DNA from: Arthrobacter globiformis
GTDB taxonomy: Bacteria > Actinomycetota > Actinomycetes > Actinomycetales > Micrococcaceae
Assembly (NCBI RefSeq): GCF_030818015.1
Contig: NZ_JAUSZX010000001.1
Location: 1,302,001 to 1,366,000 of the forward strand
Reading direction: 5' to 3'
DNA: 64,000 nt
The notes under the pieces are model-generated. The model searched no databases, had not been told where the DNA came from, and saw only the letters and a program-made list of their open reading frames with translations. Numbering within the stretch: the stretch's first letter is position 1; every line of letters starts with the position of its first letter. Below are positions 33,190 to 40,486 of this stretch, in pieces. The translations under genes were made by a program, and so were the position numbers.

Positions 33190-34125
33190 TTAAGACCCGG
33201 CCGCGCCAAACCGTTCGACGGCGACGTTCACCCACGCCTGGGCGCGGGCGTTAAGCCGCATGCTCCGCGTCCAGGCCAGCGAAACGGTGGCCTGGGCGCG
33301 GGTATGGGCACGCGGCTCCGCAACCCGCTTGAGGACAACCTTCAGCTCTTCATACGGCGCGTCCAGCATGGGCTGCTGGAAGAGCACAGCGACGCCACGG
33401 CCGCTCGCCACCAGGGACCGGACCGTTGCGTAGCTGCGTGAGCGGTGCCGGATGTCCGGCGTCAGCCCGGCGTCGCGGTACATTTCCAGGATGCGGGTGG
33501 AAATGGGCGGGGCGTCGAAGAAAATCAGCGGACTGGCAGCCACGTCCCGAAGCGAAACCACCTCCGCTTCGCGCAGGGCATGGTCCTTCGGAAGCAGGAT
33601 GTAAGGCTCCACCGACAGCAGCGGCGCCGTCTTGAGGGCAGGAGAAACATCCATGTCGTAGACGAAGGCGGCGTCGATGGAACCATTGAGCAGGCGCTCC
33701 TGAAGATCCTCGTGGTACCCCTCGATGAAGTCCACCTCCACGTGCGGGCACTGGCTCGCAAAGTCGGCGAGCATCGGGGGAATGATGGTGGGCGCCAGAG
33801 GCATGAAGCAACCGACGGTCAGTGGCCCGCGGATGTCCGTCCTGTCCCTTTTGGAAAGCGACGCGATCTCGTCCGCGAGATCAAGCAACTGGCGCGCCTG
33901 ACGGAACACAACGATGCCCGTCGACGTCAGGGTGAGCCCCTTCGACTTGCGCTTGATGCACAGCTGCGCCCCGACAATCCGCTCGAGTTCCGCGATGGAC
34001 ATGGAAATGGCCGACGGCGCCATGTGCAGCCGGCGCGCCGCCTCGCTCATGGTTCCGGTTTCGGCCGCCACCACAAAATGCAGGACCTGGCGCAGGGTGA
34101 TCGAAGGGTTCAACGTGATATTCAT
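33190..34125 (-). CDS. LysR-family transcriptional regulator
   Basis: About 311 residues from ATG 34125 (an ATG at 34149 would add eight). The N-terminal HTH is LRQVLHFVVAAETGTMSEAARRLHMAPSAISMSIAELERIVG. The effector domain follows (LTVGCFMPLAPTIIPPMLADFASQCPHVEVDF, SGRGVAVLFQQP). It is divergent from the VAO-type oxidase gene with 147 bases between the starts, the usual arrangement for a LysR activator and its target. The long open frame that continues on this strand across the oxidase gene is a shadow. Confidence 0.88.
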   Translation of the reverse strand: MNITLNPSITLRQVLHFVVAAETGTMSEAARRLHMAPSAISMSIAELERIVGAQLCIKRKSKGLTLTSTGIVVFRQARQLLDLADEIASLSKRDRTDIRGPLTVGCFMPLAPTIIPPMLADFASQCPHVEVDFIEGYHEDLQERLLNGSIDAAFVYDMDVSPALKTAPLLSVEPYILLPKDHALREAEVVSLRDVAASPLIFFDAPPISTRILEMYRDAGLTPDIRHRSRSYATVRSLVASGRGVAVLFQQPMLDAPYEELKVVLKRVAEPRAHTRAQATVSLAWTRSMRLNARAQAWVNVAVERFGAAGS

Positions 34126-34272
34126 CTTGTCAATTCTACTGACAACCATGTGCGGAAATAGACGATTTACTTGAGCATCTCCGCTTGCCATCATGAAAGA
34201 AACGGCTCCCGAGACGGCGCCACAGTTACCGCCGCAGCAGCGGCATCCTTTTCGAAAGTGACGTGAACCCAG

Positions 34273-35865
34273 TTGGACTCGCAAGCCAGATTCCTTGACC
34301 ACGCAGAAGCCATTGTCGGTGCCGAGAATGTTGTCCGGGCCACGCCCAAAGAGGGCTACATCGACCCGTATCCGCTGAATCCCGGACGCGCGAAGTGGCC
34401 GGGAGTGCGTCCCGCGAACGTGGAGGAGGTCCAGGCCGTCGTCCGGCTTGCCAACCGCGCCGGCGTCCCGCTGTGGTCCTTCTCCAAGGGCAAGAACCTG
34501 GGCTACGGGGGACCGGAACCGCGCACACGGGGGATGGTGGCGCTCGACCTGAGCCGTCTCAACAGGATCATCGAGGTGAATGACCACCTCAACTACGCCG
34601 TCATCGAGCCCGGGGTCAGCTTCTTTGACCTCTTCGAGCACATTCAGGAAAAGGGACTGAAGCTGTGGATGTCCGTTCCTGCCCTCGGGTGGGGATCCAT
34701 CCTGGGAAATGCGCTGGACCGCGGTTATGGCATGACGCCGATGGGGGACCACGTGCAGTCCATTTGCGGCATGGAGGTGGTTCTGCCGGACGGTGAGCTG
34801 GTCCGCACGGGAATGTGGGGCATGGAGGGAACGGAACTCGGGCCCATCTTCAAAGGCGGCTTCGGCCCCACCCTGGACGGTCTCTTCACCCAGTCCAATC
34901 TCGGCATAGTCACCAAGATCGGGCTCTGGCTGATGCCCTGGCCGGACGTGTACGTCAATGGCGATGTTGTGGTGGAACGGGAAGAGGACATGCCCAAGCT
35001 GGTGGATATCCTGACCCAACTCCGGCGCGAGGACGTGATCCAGAACAATGCCCTCTGCGGCAACGTGGTGCGGGCGGCCACAATGAACGGGCCGCGGTCA
35101 CGCTGGTATGAGGGGGAGGGGTCCATTCCGGACGAGCGTCTGGAAGAAATGCGGCAGGAGATGGGCATCGGCCAGTGGAACGCCAAGTTCGCAATCTATG
35201 GCGATAAAGGGCTCGCCCAGCGCCGGCTTGAAATCATTCGGGAGCGCTTCGCCGGCCTTGAAGGGTTCACCGTCAAGGCCCGGCTCTACGAAGGTGCTGA
35301 AGGCGCGCAGGTGGCCTATGCCGACATTGCCGATCTGGACCGCACCCAGATGGCCGGCGTGCCCACGCTCAAGCCGCTGTCCACGGTGGCGTGGGCGGCG
35401 GAAAACGGCGGGCATATCGACGCAGCCCCCATCATTCCCGCCCGCGGGGAGGAAGTGTGGGCGTTCTACCGGGAAGCCAAGGAACTGTACCGCCGGTTCG
35501 GCTTCGACCTGTACATCGGCTACCACCTTTACCCGCGCCACATGGTGCACGTGACCATGATCTTCTTCGAAAACGACAACGCGGAGCAGCTGGCGCGCGC
35601 ACGGGCCCTCTACTCAGCATTGCTGGCGGCTGCCCGCACCCGTGGTTACGCGCCTTACCGAAGCCATGTCGACTACATGGACGTAATCGCCGACGGTTTT
35701 GACTACAACAACAACGCCGTCCGCCGGCTCCAGGAGACGCTGAAGGACGCACTGGATCCCAACGGCATCCTCTCGCCCGGAAAGCAGGGGGTCTGGCCGC
35801 GGCGGTACCGGGAGGTGGGGGCGAAGGCGCCGGACGGCGTCGCAGCGTCGGCTGTGCCGCGGTAG
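34273..35865 (+). CDS. VAO-type flavoprotein oxidase/dehydrogenase
   Basis: A 530-residue protein of the vanillyl-alcohol oxidase / 4-cresol dehydrogenase flavoprotein family. The FAD domain shows PLWSFSKGKNLGYGG, VIEPGVSFFDLFEHI and GNALDRGYGMTPMGDH. The C-terminal part has YRSHVDYMD, matching the active-site Tyr-Arg of VAO, and ends DPNGILSPGKQGVWP as family members do. The region of the covalent-FAD His reads PRHMVHVTMIFF; one of the two histidines I expect there is replaced, so covalent attachment is uncertain. Such enzymes oxidise para-alkyl or para-hydroxymethyl phenols. The start is probably TTG 34273; I see no strong ribosome site, so it is uncertain. Confidence 0.85.
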   Translation: MDSQARFLDHAEAIVGAENVVRATPKEGYIDPYPLNPGRAKWPGVRPANVEEVQAVVRLANRAGVPLWSFSKGKNLGYGGPEPRTRGMVALDLSRLNRIIEVNDHLNYAVIEPGVSFFDLFEHIQEKGLKLWMSVPALGWGSILGNALDRGYGMTPMGDHVQSICGMEVVLPDGELVRTGMWGMEGTELGPIFKGGFGPTLDGLFTQSNLGIVTKIGLWLMPWPDVYVNGDVVVEREEDMPKLVDILTQLRREDVIQNNALCGNVVRAATMNGPRSRWYEGEGSIPDERLEEMRQEMGIGQWNAKFAIYGDKGLAQRRLEIIRERFAGLEGFTVKARLYEGAEGAQVAYADIADLDRTQMAGVPTLKPLSTVAWAAENGGHIDAAPIIPARGEEVWAFYREAKELYRRFGFDLYIGYHLYPRHMVHVTMIFFENDNAEQLARARALYSALLAAARTRGYAPYRSHVDYMDVIADGFDYNNNAVRRLQETLKDALDPNGILSPGKQGVWPRRYREVGAKAPDGVAASAVPR

Positions 35866-35911
35866 CGCCCACACGGAAGCAGCTCCCCACTGGTTATGTT
35901 TTCTGTGAACC

Positions 35912-35940
35912 TTGCCACAATCTGTTTATGAAGATATATT
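35912..35940 (+). promoter_or_regulatory. Promoter of the ABC importer operon
   Basis: TTGCCA (35912-35917) and TATATT (35935-35940) are 17 bases apart. The -10 region overlaps the dyad at 35931-35948, so a repressor bound there would block the promoter. Confidence 0.5.
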
Positions 35941-35948
35941 TTTAGAAC
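35931..35948 (+). promoter_or_regulatory. Operator copy 1 (AAGATATATTTTTAGAAC)
   Basis: One of four AT-rich sites with a common core, the others at 40367-40385, 44080-44096 and 51084-51102. It lies 30 bases before the substrate-binding-protein start and covers the -10 element. The divergent copy near the GntR gene suggests that GntR protein binds them. Confidence 0.5.
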
Positions 35949-35977
35949 ATTATGCATTCTCAATGAGGAGACTCCCG

Positions 35978-36988
35978 ATGGAAAAGCCCACGTTTTACTC
36001 CCGGTTCAAGCAGGCTCTGGTGCCGGCTGTTGCCGGATTTGGCCTGCTCTCGCTAGCGGCCTGCGGATCTCCCAGCGAGGCGGCCGCGGGCAGCGAGTCG
36101 GGTGGCACGTCCGCCATCAAGGTTGTGGTGGCACCCATCCACTTCGAGACGGCCTACGTCGCTGAGGAGCAGGGCTACTTCAAAGAAGCCGGCCTGAACG
36201 TGGAGATCATTCCCGGTGCTGATCCTTCTGCGAACCTGGCGCAGACCGTCAGTGGACAGGCGGACATCACCACGGCGTCGTGGGGTGTCATGACCACCGC
36301 CACCGCGAAGGGAATGCCTGTCAGAATCATCTCCGGAAACGGCGTGGTTGACCCGAAAGCGGATAACTCCGGCATCGTCATCCCTAAGAACAGCCCTATC
36401 AAGACGGTGGCTGACCTGAAGGGCAAGAACATCGCCGTCAACGGCGTAAACACCGGCGGAGATATCCCGATGCTCCAGGCCGCAAGGGCGGCAGGGATCG
36501 ACCCGAAATCCCTGACGGAAATCGCCGTACCCTACCCCGGGATGCAGGCCGCCCTCGAGCAAGGCACTGTGGACGCAGCATTCGTCGCGGACAGCTACTA
36601 CCACCAGCTTGTCGATGCCGGGTTCAAGAGCATTGCCAGCCCGGTCCGCGAATTCCAGGGCAACATGCCGGTGACTGTCTGGGCCGCAACCGAACCCTGG
36701 CTCAAGAGCAATCCGGGCACGGCCAAGAAATTCAACGAAGCCATGGAAAAGGCGGCCAAGTTCTACTCGGATCCGGCCAACTCTGCCGCCATCGTGAAAA
36801 TCTCAGCCCGGGTCAAGCAGGTTGACGCCGCCAAGATCAACCCTAAAGCCTACGTTCCGGTCAACACCGCCATCAACCTCAGGTCCGGACAGGCAGGCAT
36901 TGACGCGATGGTGGAACTTGGATTCGTAAAGAACCCACTGACTGCGGAGGGCATGCTCTGGACCGGCGCCCCGCGCTTTTCGAAATAG
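35978..36988 (+). CDS. ABC importer substrate-binding lipoprotein (NitT/TauT type)
   Basis: About 336 residues from ATG 35978 after AATGAGGAG; the frame upstream is not coding. The signal peptide ends in the lipobox LLSLAACGS, so the protein is lipid-anchored outside the membrane. The mature part is NMT1/SsuA-like: VVVAPIHFETAYVAEEQGYFKEAGLNVEIIPGADPSANLAQTVSGQADI, then GKNIAVNGVNTGG and AALEQGTVDAAFVAD. This class binds sulphonates, nitrate, pyrimidine precursors or aromatic acids such as phthalate. It heads an operon with two permeases and an ATPase, in a catabolic island, so an aromatic or organosulphur ligand is plausible. Confidence 0.9.
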   Translation: MEKPTFYSRFKQALVPAVAGFGLLSLAACGSPSEAAAGSESGGTSAIKVVVAPIHFETAYVAEEQGYFKEAGLNVEIIPGADPSANLAQTVSGQADITTASWGVMTTATAKGMPVRIISGNGVVDPKADNSGIVIPKNSPIKTVADLKGKNIAVNGVNTGGDIPMLQAARAAGIDPKSLTEIAVPYPGMQAALEQGTVDAAFVADSYYHQLVDAGFKSIASPVREFQGNMPVTVWAATEPWLKSNPGTAKKFNEAMEKAAKFYSDPANSAAIVKISARVKQVDAAKINPKAYVPVNTAINLRSGQAGIDAMVELGFVKNPLTAEGMLWTGAPRFSK

Positions 36989-37026
36989 CAGCCGGGCCGG
37001 CCAAGAGACCTGACTGGGAGACGAAG

Positions 37027-37806
37027 ATGAAGACACAAATACGAGCACTTGATGTGGGGCTGACCAGCCAGCGGCTGCTGGCAGTCGCCGTACTCCTCAT
37101 GGTGTGGCAATTGGTGATCTGGAGCGGATCGCTGCCCTCCATGACTCCAGGGGTGCCCGCAATAGCAACAGCCATTGCGCATGCATTCACTTCCACCCTT
37201 TTCTGGACGTCGCTGGCGCAGACCATGACCGCTGCCGTCAGCGGCTGGCTGATCGCCGTTAGTGTGGGCACGGTGCTGGGCCTGGTGATCGGCTCAGTCC
37301 CAATACTGGACCGTTCCACATCCATCCTCATAGACTTCGGCCGGTCCTTCCCGGTCCTGGCACTGATGCCGGTTGTCATCATGCTGCTTGGAGCCACCGC
37401 ACAGATGGAAATCTTTGTCGTCTCGCTTTCCTGCCTCTGGCCCGTGCTGGTGCAGACGATTTACGGAGCACGGCGAATGGACGCGGCGGTGGTGGACACC
37501 GCGCGGACGTTCCAGATTCCCAGGCTGCTCTGGTTCCGCCGGATCCTGCTTCCCAGCGCCACCCCGTTCATCTCTACCGGTGTCCGGATCTCCGCCTCGA
37601 TCGCCATCCTGGTGTCGGTGGGTGTCGAAGTGCTCAGCCAGGCGCCGGGTCTTGGACGGCAAATCACCCTGGCCCAGCAGGCGCAGCGATGGGATCAGGC
37701 GTTCGCCTACCTCTTCTTCGCCGGCGTGGTGGGCTGGGGCATCGCCGGCCTCCTGAATCTGGCCGAAGGCAAGATCCTCACGTGGAACAGGCAGACCAAT
37801 GACTGA
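37027..37806 (+). CDS. ABC importer permease 1 (SsuC/TauC-like)
   Basis: A 259-residue membrane protein with about six helices and the inner-membrane permease motif DTARTFQIPRLLWFRRILLPSATPFISTGVRISASIAILVSVGVE, the EAA loop that docks on the ATPase. The GAPG-type ending (QAPGLGRQITLAQQAQRWDQAFAYLFFAGVVGWG) is typical of the NitT/TauT group. Start ATG 37027 follows GGGAGACGA. Its stop overlaps the next permease start by 8 bases (ATGACTGA), so both are made together, probably as a heterodimer. Confidence 0.9.
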   Translation: MKTQIRALDVGLTSQRLLAVAVLLMVWQLVIWSGSLPSMTPGVPAIATAIAHAFTSTLFWTSLAQTMTAAVSGWLIAVSVGTVLGLVIGSVPILDRSTSILIDFGRSFPVLALMPVVIMLLGATAQMEIFVVSLSCLWPVLVQTIYGARRMDAAVVDTARTFQIPRLLWFRRILLPSATPFISTGVRISASIAILVSVGVEVLSQAPGLGRQITLAQQAQRWDQAFAYLFFAGVVGWGIAGLLNLAEGKILTWNRQTND

Positions 37807-38668
37807 CACAGCACTGCGCACACCCCCAAGGACCACGGCGGGCGCGGATACGCCGAAGACACGGAGTGCGCGGCAGCCCGCCGGGCTCCGCGAACGCAGC
37901 CGCGTCGTCAAGGCACTCCTGAACGTCCTGCAGAGAACCTGGCTGATCGCCGTGGTCTTCGCCATCTGGTGGACCGCTTCCGCCAACAGCACCAACATCT
38001 TCATTCCGTCCCTTGAGGACATCCTGCTCAGCCTGCGCCGGGACCTCGCCAACGGAGTCATTGGATCCGGGGCAAGCTACAGCCTGACCAACCTCGGCGC
38101 GGGACTCCTGCTAGCAGTTGTGGTGGGCATCGCTGGTGGGCTGGTTCTCGGTGAGACTCGGAGGCTGCGGGAAATTGTTGATCCAGTCATCCACTTTTTC
38201 CGTTCGGTGCCGCAGGCCGCGCTGGTGCCCCTCATCATCGGCGCGTTCGGCATCGGGCAAGGGCCCAAGATCTACACCATCGCCTTCGCCTGCATGTGGC
38301 CTGTGCTGCTGAACACCATCGACGGCGTTCTCAGCGTGGAGCCGACCATCCGGAAGTTTTCCAAGGTCTACCGCATCCCTGCGGGCCTGCATTTCCGCCG
38401 GGTGGTACTGCCGGCAGCCCTTCCACAGATCGTTGCCGGCATCCGCGTAGCCCTGCCTATTGGCATCACCGTCATGGTGGTCAGCGAGCTGTTTGCTGCC
38501 AACAAGGGCCTGGGCTTCTACATCCTCAATTCATCCGCCACGTTCCAGGTACCCGAAACCTGGGCCGGCGCACTGCTGGTCGGCGTCGTCGGCTACATCC
38601 TCTCGCTGCTGTTCATCGTCTTCGAACGCAGGATCCTGAGCTGGTACTTCAAATCGGGCGCGAAATGA
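37799..38668 (+). CDS. ABC importer permease 2 (SsuC/TauC-like)
   Basis: A 289-residue protein with a 40-residue polar, basic N-terminal extension before six helices. The EAA loop reads KFSKVYRIPAGLHFRRVVLPAALPQIVAGIRVALPIGITVMVVSE; FAANKGLGFYILNSSATFQVPETWAGALLVGVVGY follows. It is a paralogue of permease 1, not a duplicate. Two different permease subunits are less common in NitT/TauT systems, which usually use a homodimer. Confidence 0.9.
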   Translation: MTDTALRTPPRTTAGADTPKTRSARQPAGLRERSRVVKALLNVLQRTWLIAVVFAIWWTASANSTNIFIPSLEDILLSLRRDLANGVIGSGASYSLTNLGAGLLLAVVVGIAGGLVLGETRRLREIVDPVIHFFRSVPQAALVPLIIGAFGIGQGPKIYTIAFACMWPVLLNTIDGVLSVEPTIRKFSKVYRIPAGLHFRRVVLPAALPQIVAGIRVALPIGITVMVVSELFAANKGLGFYILNSSATFQVPETWAGALLVGVVGYILSLLFIVFERRILSWYFKSGAK

Positions 38669-38703
38669 CACCGACGATCCAACATCTGAAAGAAGGAGCC
38701 ACC

Positions 38704-39510
38704 ATGGCCGTTCAGGCAGTACCCGAGCATGAGCAGGCAGCGACGGCGCCGCTGCTCGAAGTCCAAGGATTGACCATGAGTTACGGCTTTGGTGACGCCG
38801 AGAACAAGATTCTCGACGACCTGAACCTGGAGGTCAACGACGGCGAGTTCGTTTCGATCGTGGGGCCATCCGGCGTTGGCAAAACGACCCTGCTCCGGGT
38901 CCTGTCCGGTCTCATCAGGCCCAAAGGCGGCACGGTGAGCGTGGGCGGGGAGGCCATCAGCGGCCCGCACCGGGACCTTGCCGTGGTGTTCCAGGACTAC
39001 AGCCGGTCCCTGATGCCGTGGATGACCACGCTGGAAAACGTCGCGTTCCCGCTCCAGGGCCGCGGAGTCGGCAAGAAGGAGCGGAACGAAACGGCCGCCA
39101 CGAACCTGGCCGCGGTGGGGCTGGCCGGGCAGGGACACAAATATCCCTGGGAGATGTCCGGCGGCATGCAGCAGCGCGTCGCGATCGCCAGGGCGCTGGC
39201 CTACAACGCCAAGGTCCTGCTCATGGACGAGCCCTTTGCCTCCGTGGACGCGCAGACCCGGTTTGATCTTGAGGACCTCGTGATCGACCTTCAGTCCAAT
39301 CTGGGCGTGACTATCATCCTGGTGACCCATGACATCGACGAGGCCCTGTACCTCGCTGACAAGGTCATCGTGCTCGCGGAAAAGCCGGCGACCGTGGTGG
39401 ACGTGATCGAGACAGGTTTTGGGGACCACCGCGATCAGGTGGAAACCAAAGCGGATCCGCGCTTCGCAGAGGCACGGGCGCGCATCCTGCACCGCCTCCG
39501 CAACCACTGA
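38704..39510 (+). CDS. ABC importer ATPase (SsuB/TauB-like)
   Basis: About 268 residues from ATG 38704, preceded by GAAGGAG. It has Walker A VGPSGVGKTTLLRVLSGL, a Q-loop VVFQDYSRSLMPWMT, the signature MSGGMQQRVAIARAL, Walker B VLLMDEPFASVD, and the switch His in VTHDIDEALYLAD. It powers the importer encoded by the three preceding genes. A strong terminator at 39581-39620 ends the operon. Confidence 0.93.
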   Translation: MAVQAVPEHEQAATAPLLEVQGLTMSYGFGDAENKILDDLNLEVNDGEFVSIVGPSGVGKTTLLRVLSGLIRPKGGTVSVGGEAISGPHRDLAVVFQDYSRSLMPWMTTLENVAFPLQGRGVGKKERNETAATNLAAVGLAGQGHKYPWEMSGGMQQRVAIARALAYNAKVLLMDEPFASVDAQTRFDLEDLVIDLQSNLGVTIILVTHDIDEALYLADKVIVLAEKPATVVDVIETGFGDHRDQVETKADPRFAEARARILHRLRNH

Positions 39511-39580
39511 CCAGCCAGTCACGCAGGCCAGCGAACTGTTCCGCGGGTCATCCTGCTGCCGGCGCTGCAGTTGCACAAAC

Positions 39581-39620
39581 AAGCCCGCCGGGAACCTCGC
39601 TGAGGTTCCCGGCGGGCTTT
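39581..39620. terminator. Strong terminator after the ABC operon
   Basis: An 18-bp perfect stem (39581-39598 with 39602-39619) with a 3-base loop and only a short T run. It lies between the convergent ATPase and GntR genes and may serve both. Confidence 0.8.
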
Positions 39621-39632
39621 GCGTTAAGCAGA

Positions 39633-40346
39633 TCAGACGTTTGCTGGAGCCTTGCCGTGCTGTCCCGCGCCGTCGTCAATGCCGGACTTCAGGATGGCAT
39701 TGAGCGTTATTTCGTAGTGTTCCCGGATGAGGCGGGAGGCGCGTTTAGCATCGCGCTGCAAGGCAGCGGCGAGGATGTCCCGGTGCTCCTGGGCAATATC
39801 CCGTTTGGTGAACCGGGTGGCAGTGCCGGCCCAGCGGCCGTACAGCTGGGAGAGATCGGACAGGGTGGAGCAAAGATCGATCAGGACGGGCACCCCGCAG
39901 GCCTCCAGCAGCTTGGCATGGAACGCCTGGTGGGCACGGTTCCAGGCTTCCGTCAGCTGGGCGTTGCTGGTGGATTCCCGGTAAGGGGTCCGCTCCAGGG
40001 TGTGGTGAGCGGCGATGAGCTCAGATTCCCACGCGAGGTCCCCGCGCTCGATGGCCAGCCCGATTCCGAATTCCTCTGACCGGCACCGGAGCTCGTTGAT
40101 GTCCTTGAGTTCGGAGAGGGAGAGTGTGGGCACGAAGAAGCCCCGGTTCGGTTTGAGAAGCACCAGGCGATCACCCACCAGCCTGGTGAGGGCCTCACGG
40201 ATCACGGTGCTGCTGGTCTGGTAGTGCTTTGAAAGCACCGAGAGCTGCAGCTTCTCTCCAGGGGCCCACCGGCCGGACAGGATGTCATCGCGCAGGGAAT
40301 CCCGGATGTGCTTGCTCAGCGTCTCAGAATCGGTACTTTTCGCCAT
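39633..40346 (-). CDS. GntR-family (FadR/FCD) regulator of the island
   Basis: About 237 residues. The wHTH reads LSKHIRDSLRDDILSGRWAPGEKLQLSVLSKHYQTSSTVIREALTRLVGDRLV; the FCD effector domain has RCRSEEFGIGLAIERGD and histidines (AHHTL, HQAFHAKLLEACG, EHRDIL, EHYEITL) that usually bind a metal and an organic acid. The start at 40346 places the ATG about one base from the expected transcription start of the TACAAT promoter (40354-40359), so the message may be leaderless; an ATG at 40352 is also possible. It is divergent from the Baeyer-Villiger gene. The shared dyad in that gap suggests autoregulation and control of the island. Confidence 0.88.
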   Translation of the reverse strand: MAKSTDSETLSKHIRDSLRDDILSGRWAPGEKLQLSVLSKHYQTSSTVIREALTRLVGDRLVLLKPNRGFFVPTLSLSELKDINELRCRSEEFGIGLAIERGDLAWESELIAAHHTLERTPYRESTSNAQLTEAWNRAHQAFHAKLLEACGVPVLIDLCSTLSDLSQLYGRWAGTATRFTKRDIAQEHRDILAAALQRDAKRASRLIREHYEITLNAILKSGIDDGAGQHGKAPANV

Positions 40347-40353
40347 ATGCATT

Positions 40354-40382
40354 ATTGTAGCGTTCGCCAAAGAATATTTTCT
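40354..40382 (-). promoter_or_regulatory. Probable GntR promoter
   Basis: TACAAT on the minus strand (40359 to 40354) has good -10 form; the -35 region 17 bases further up (AGAAAA, 40382 to 40377) is poor and lies in the dyad. The start codon is close enough for a leaderless message. Confidence 0.4.
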
Positions 40383-40385
40383 TGG
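40367..40385. promoter_or_regulatory. Operator copy 2 (CCAAAGAATATTTTCTTGG)
   Basis: A near-perfect dyad between the divergent GntR and Baeyer-Villiger genes. It covers the -35 region of the GntR promoter and ends one base before the -35 of the monooxygenase promoter. It shares its core with the sites at 35931, 44080 and 51084. Confidence 0.6.
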
Positions 40386-40413
40386 TTGACTTATGCAAAA
40401 CAGCTAATAGACT
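40386..40413 (+). promoter_or_regulatory. Promoter of the Baeyer-Villiger operon
   Basis: TTGACT (40386-40391) and TAGACT (40408-40413) with a 16-base spacer, about 75 bases before the GTG start. The dyad at 40367-40385 abuts the -35. Confidence 0.5.
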
Positions 40414-40486
40414 AGAGCTAGCTCGCAGAAGAGACCCGGCTCACGTTGGTCCTCTGCAGATCCCCCCAATCACAAGGAGAACCGCC

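Noticed and set aside
33190..35019. 609-codon open frame antisense to the VAO gene, extending the LysR gene
   Set aside because: Only the part up to 34125 is LysR; the rest is the antisense shadow of a clear VAO-family protein.
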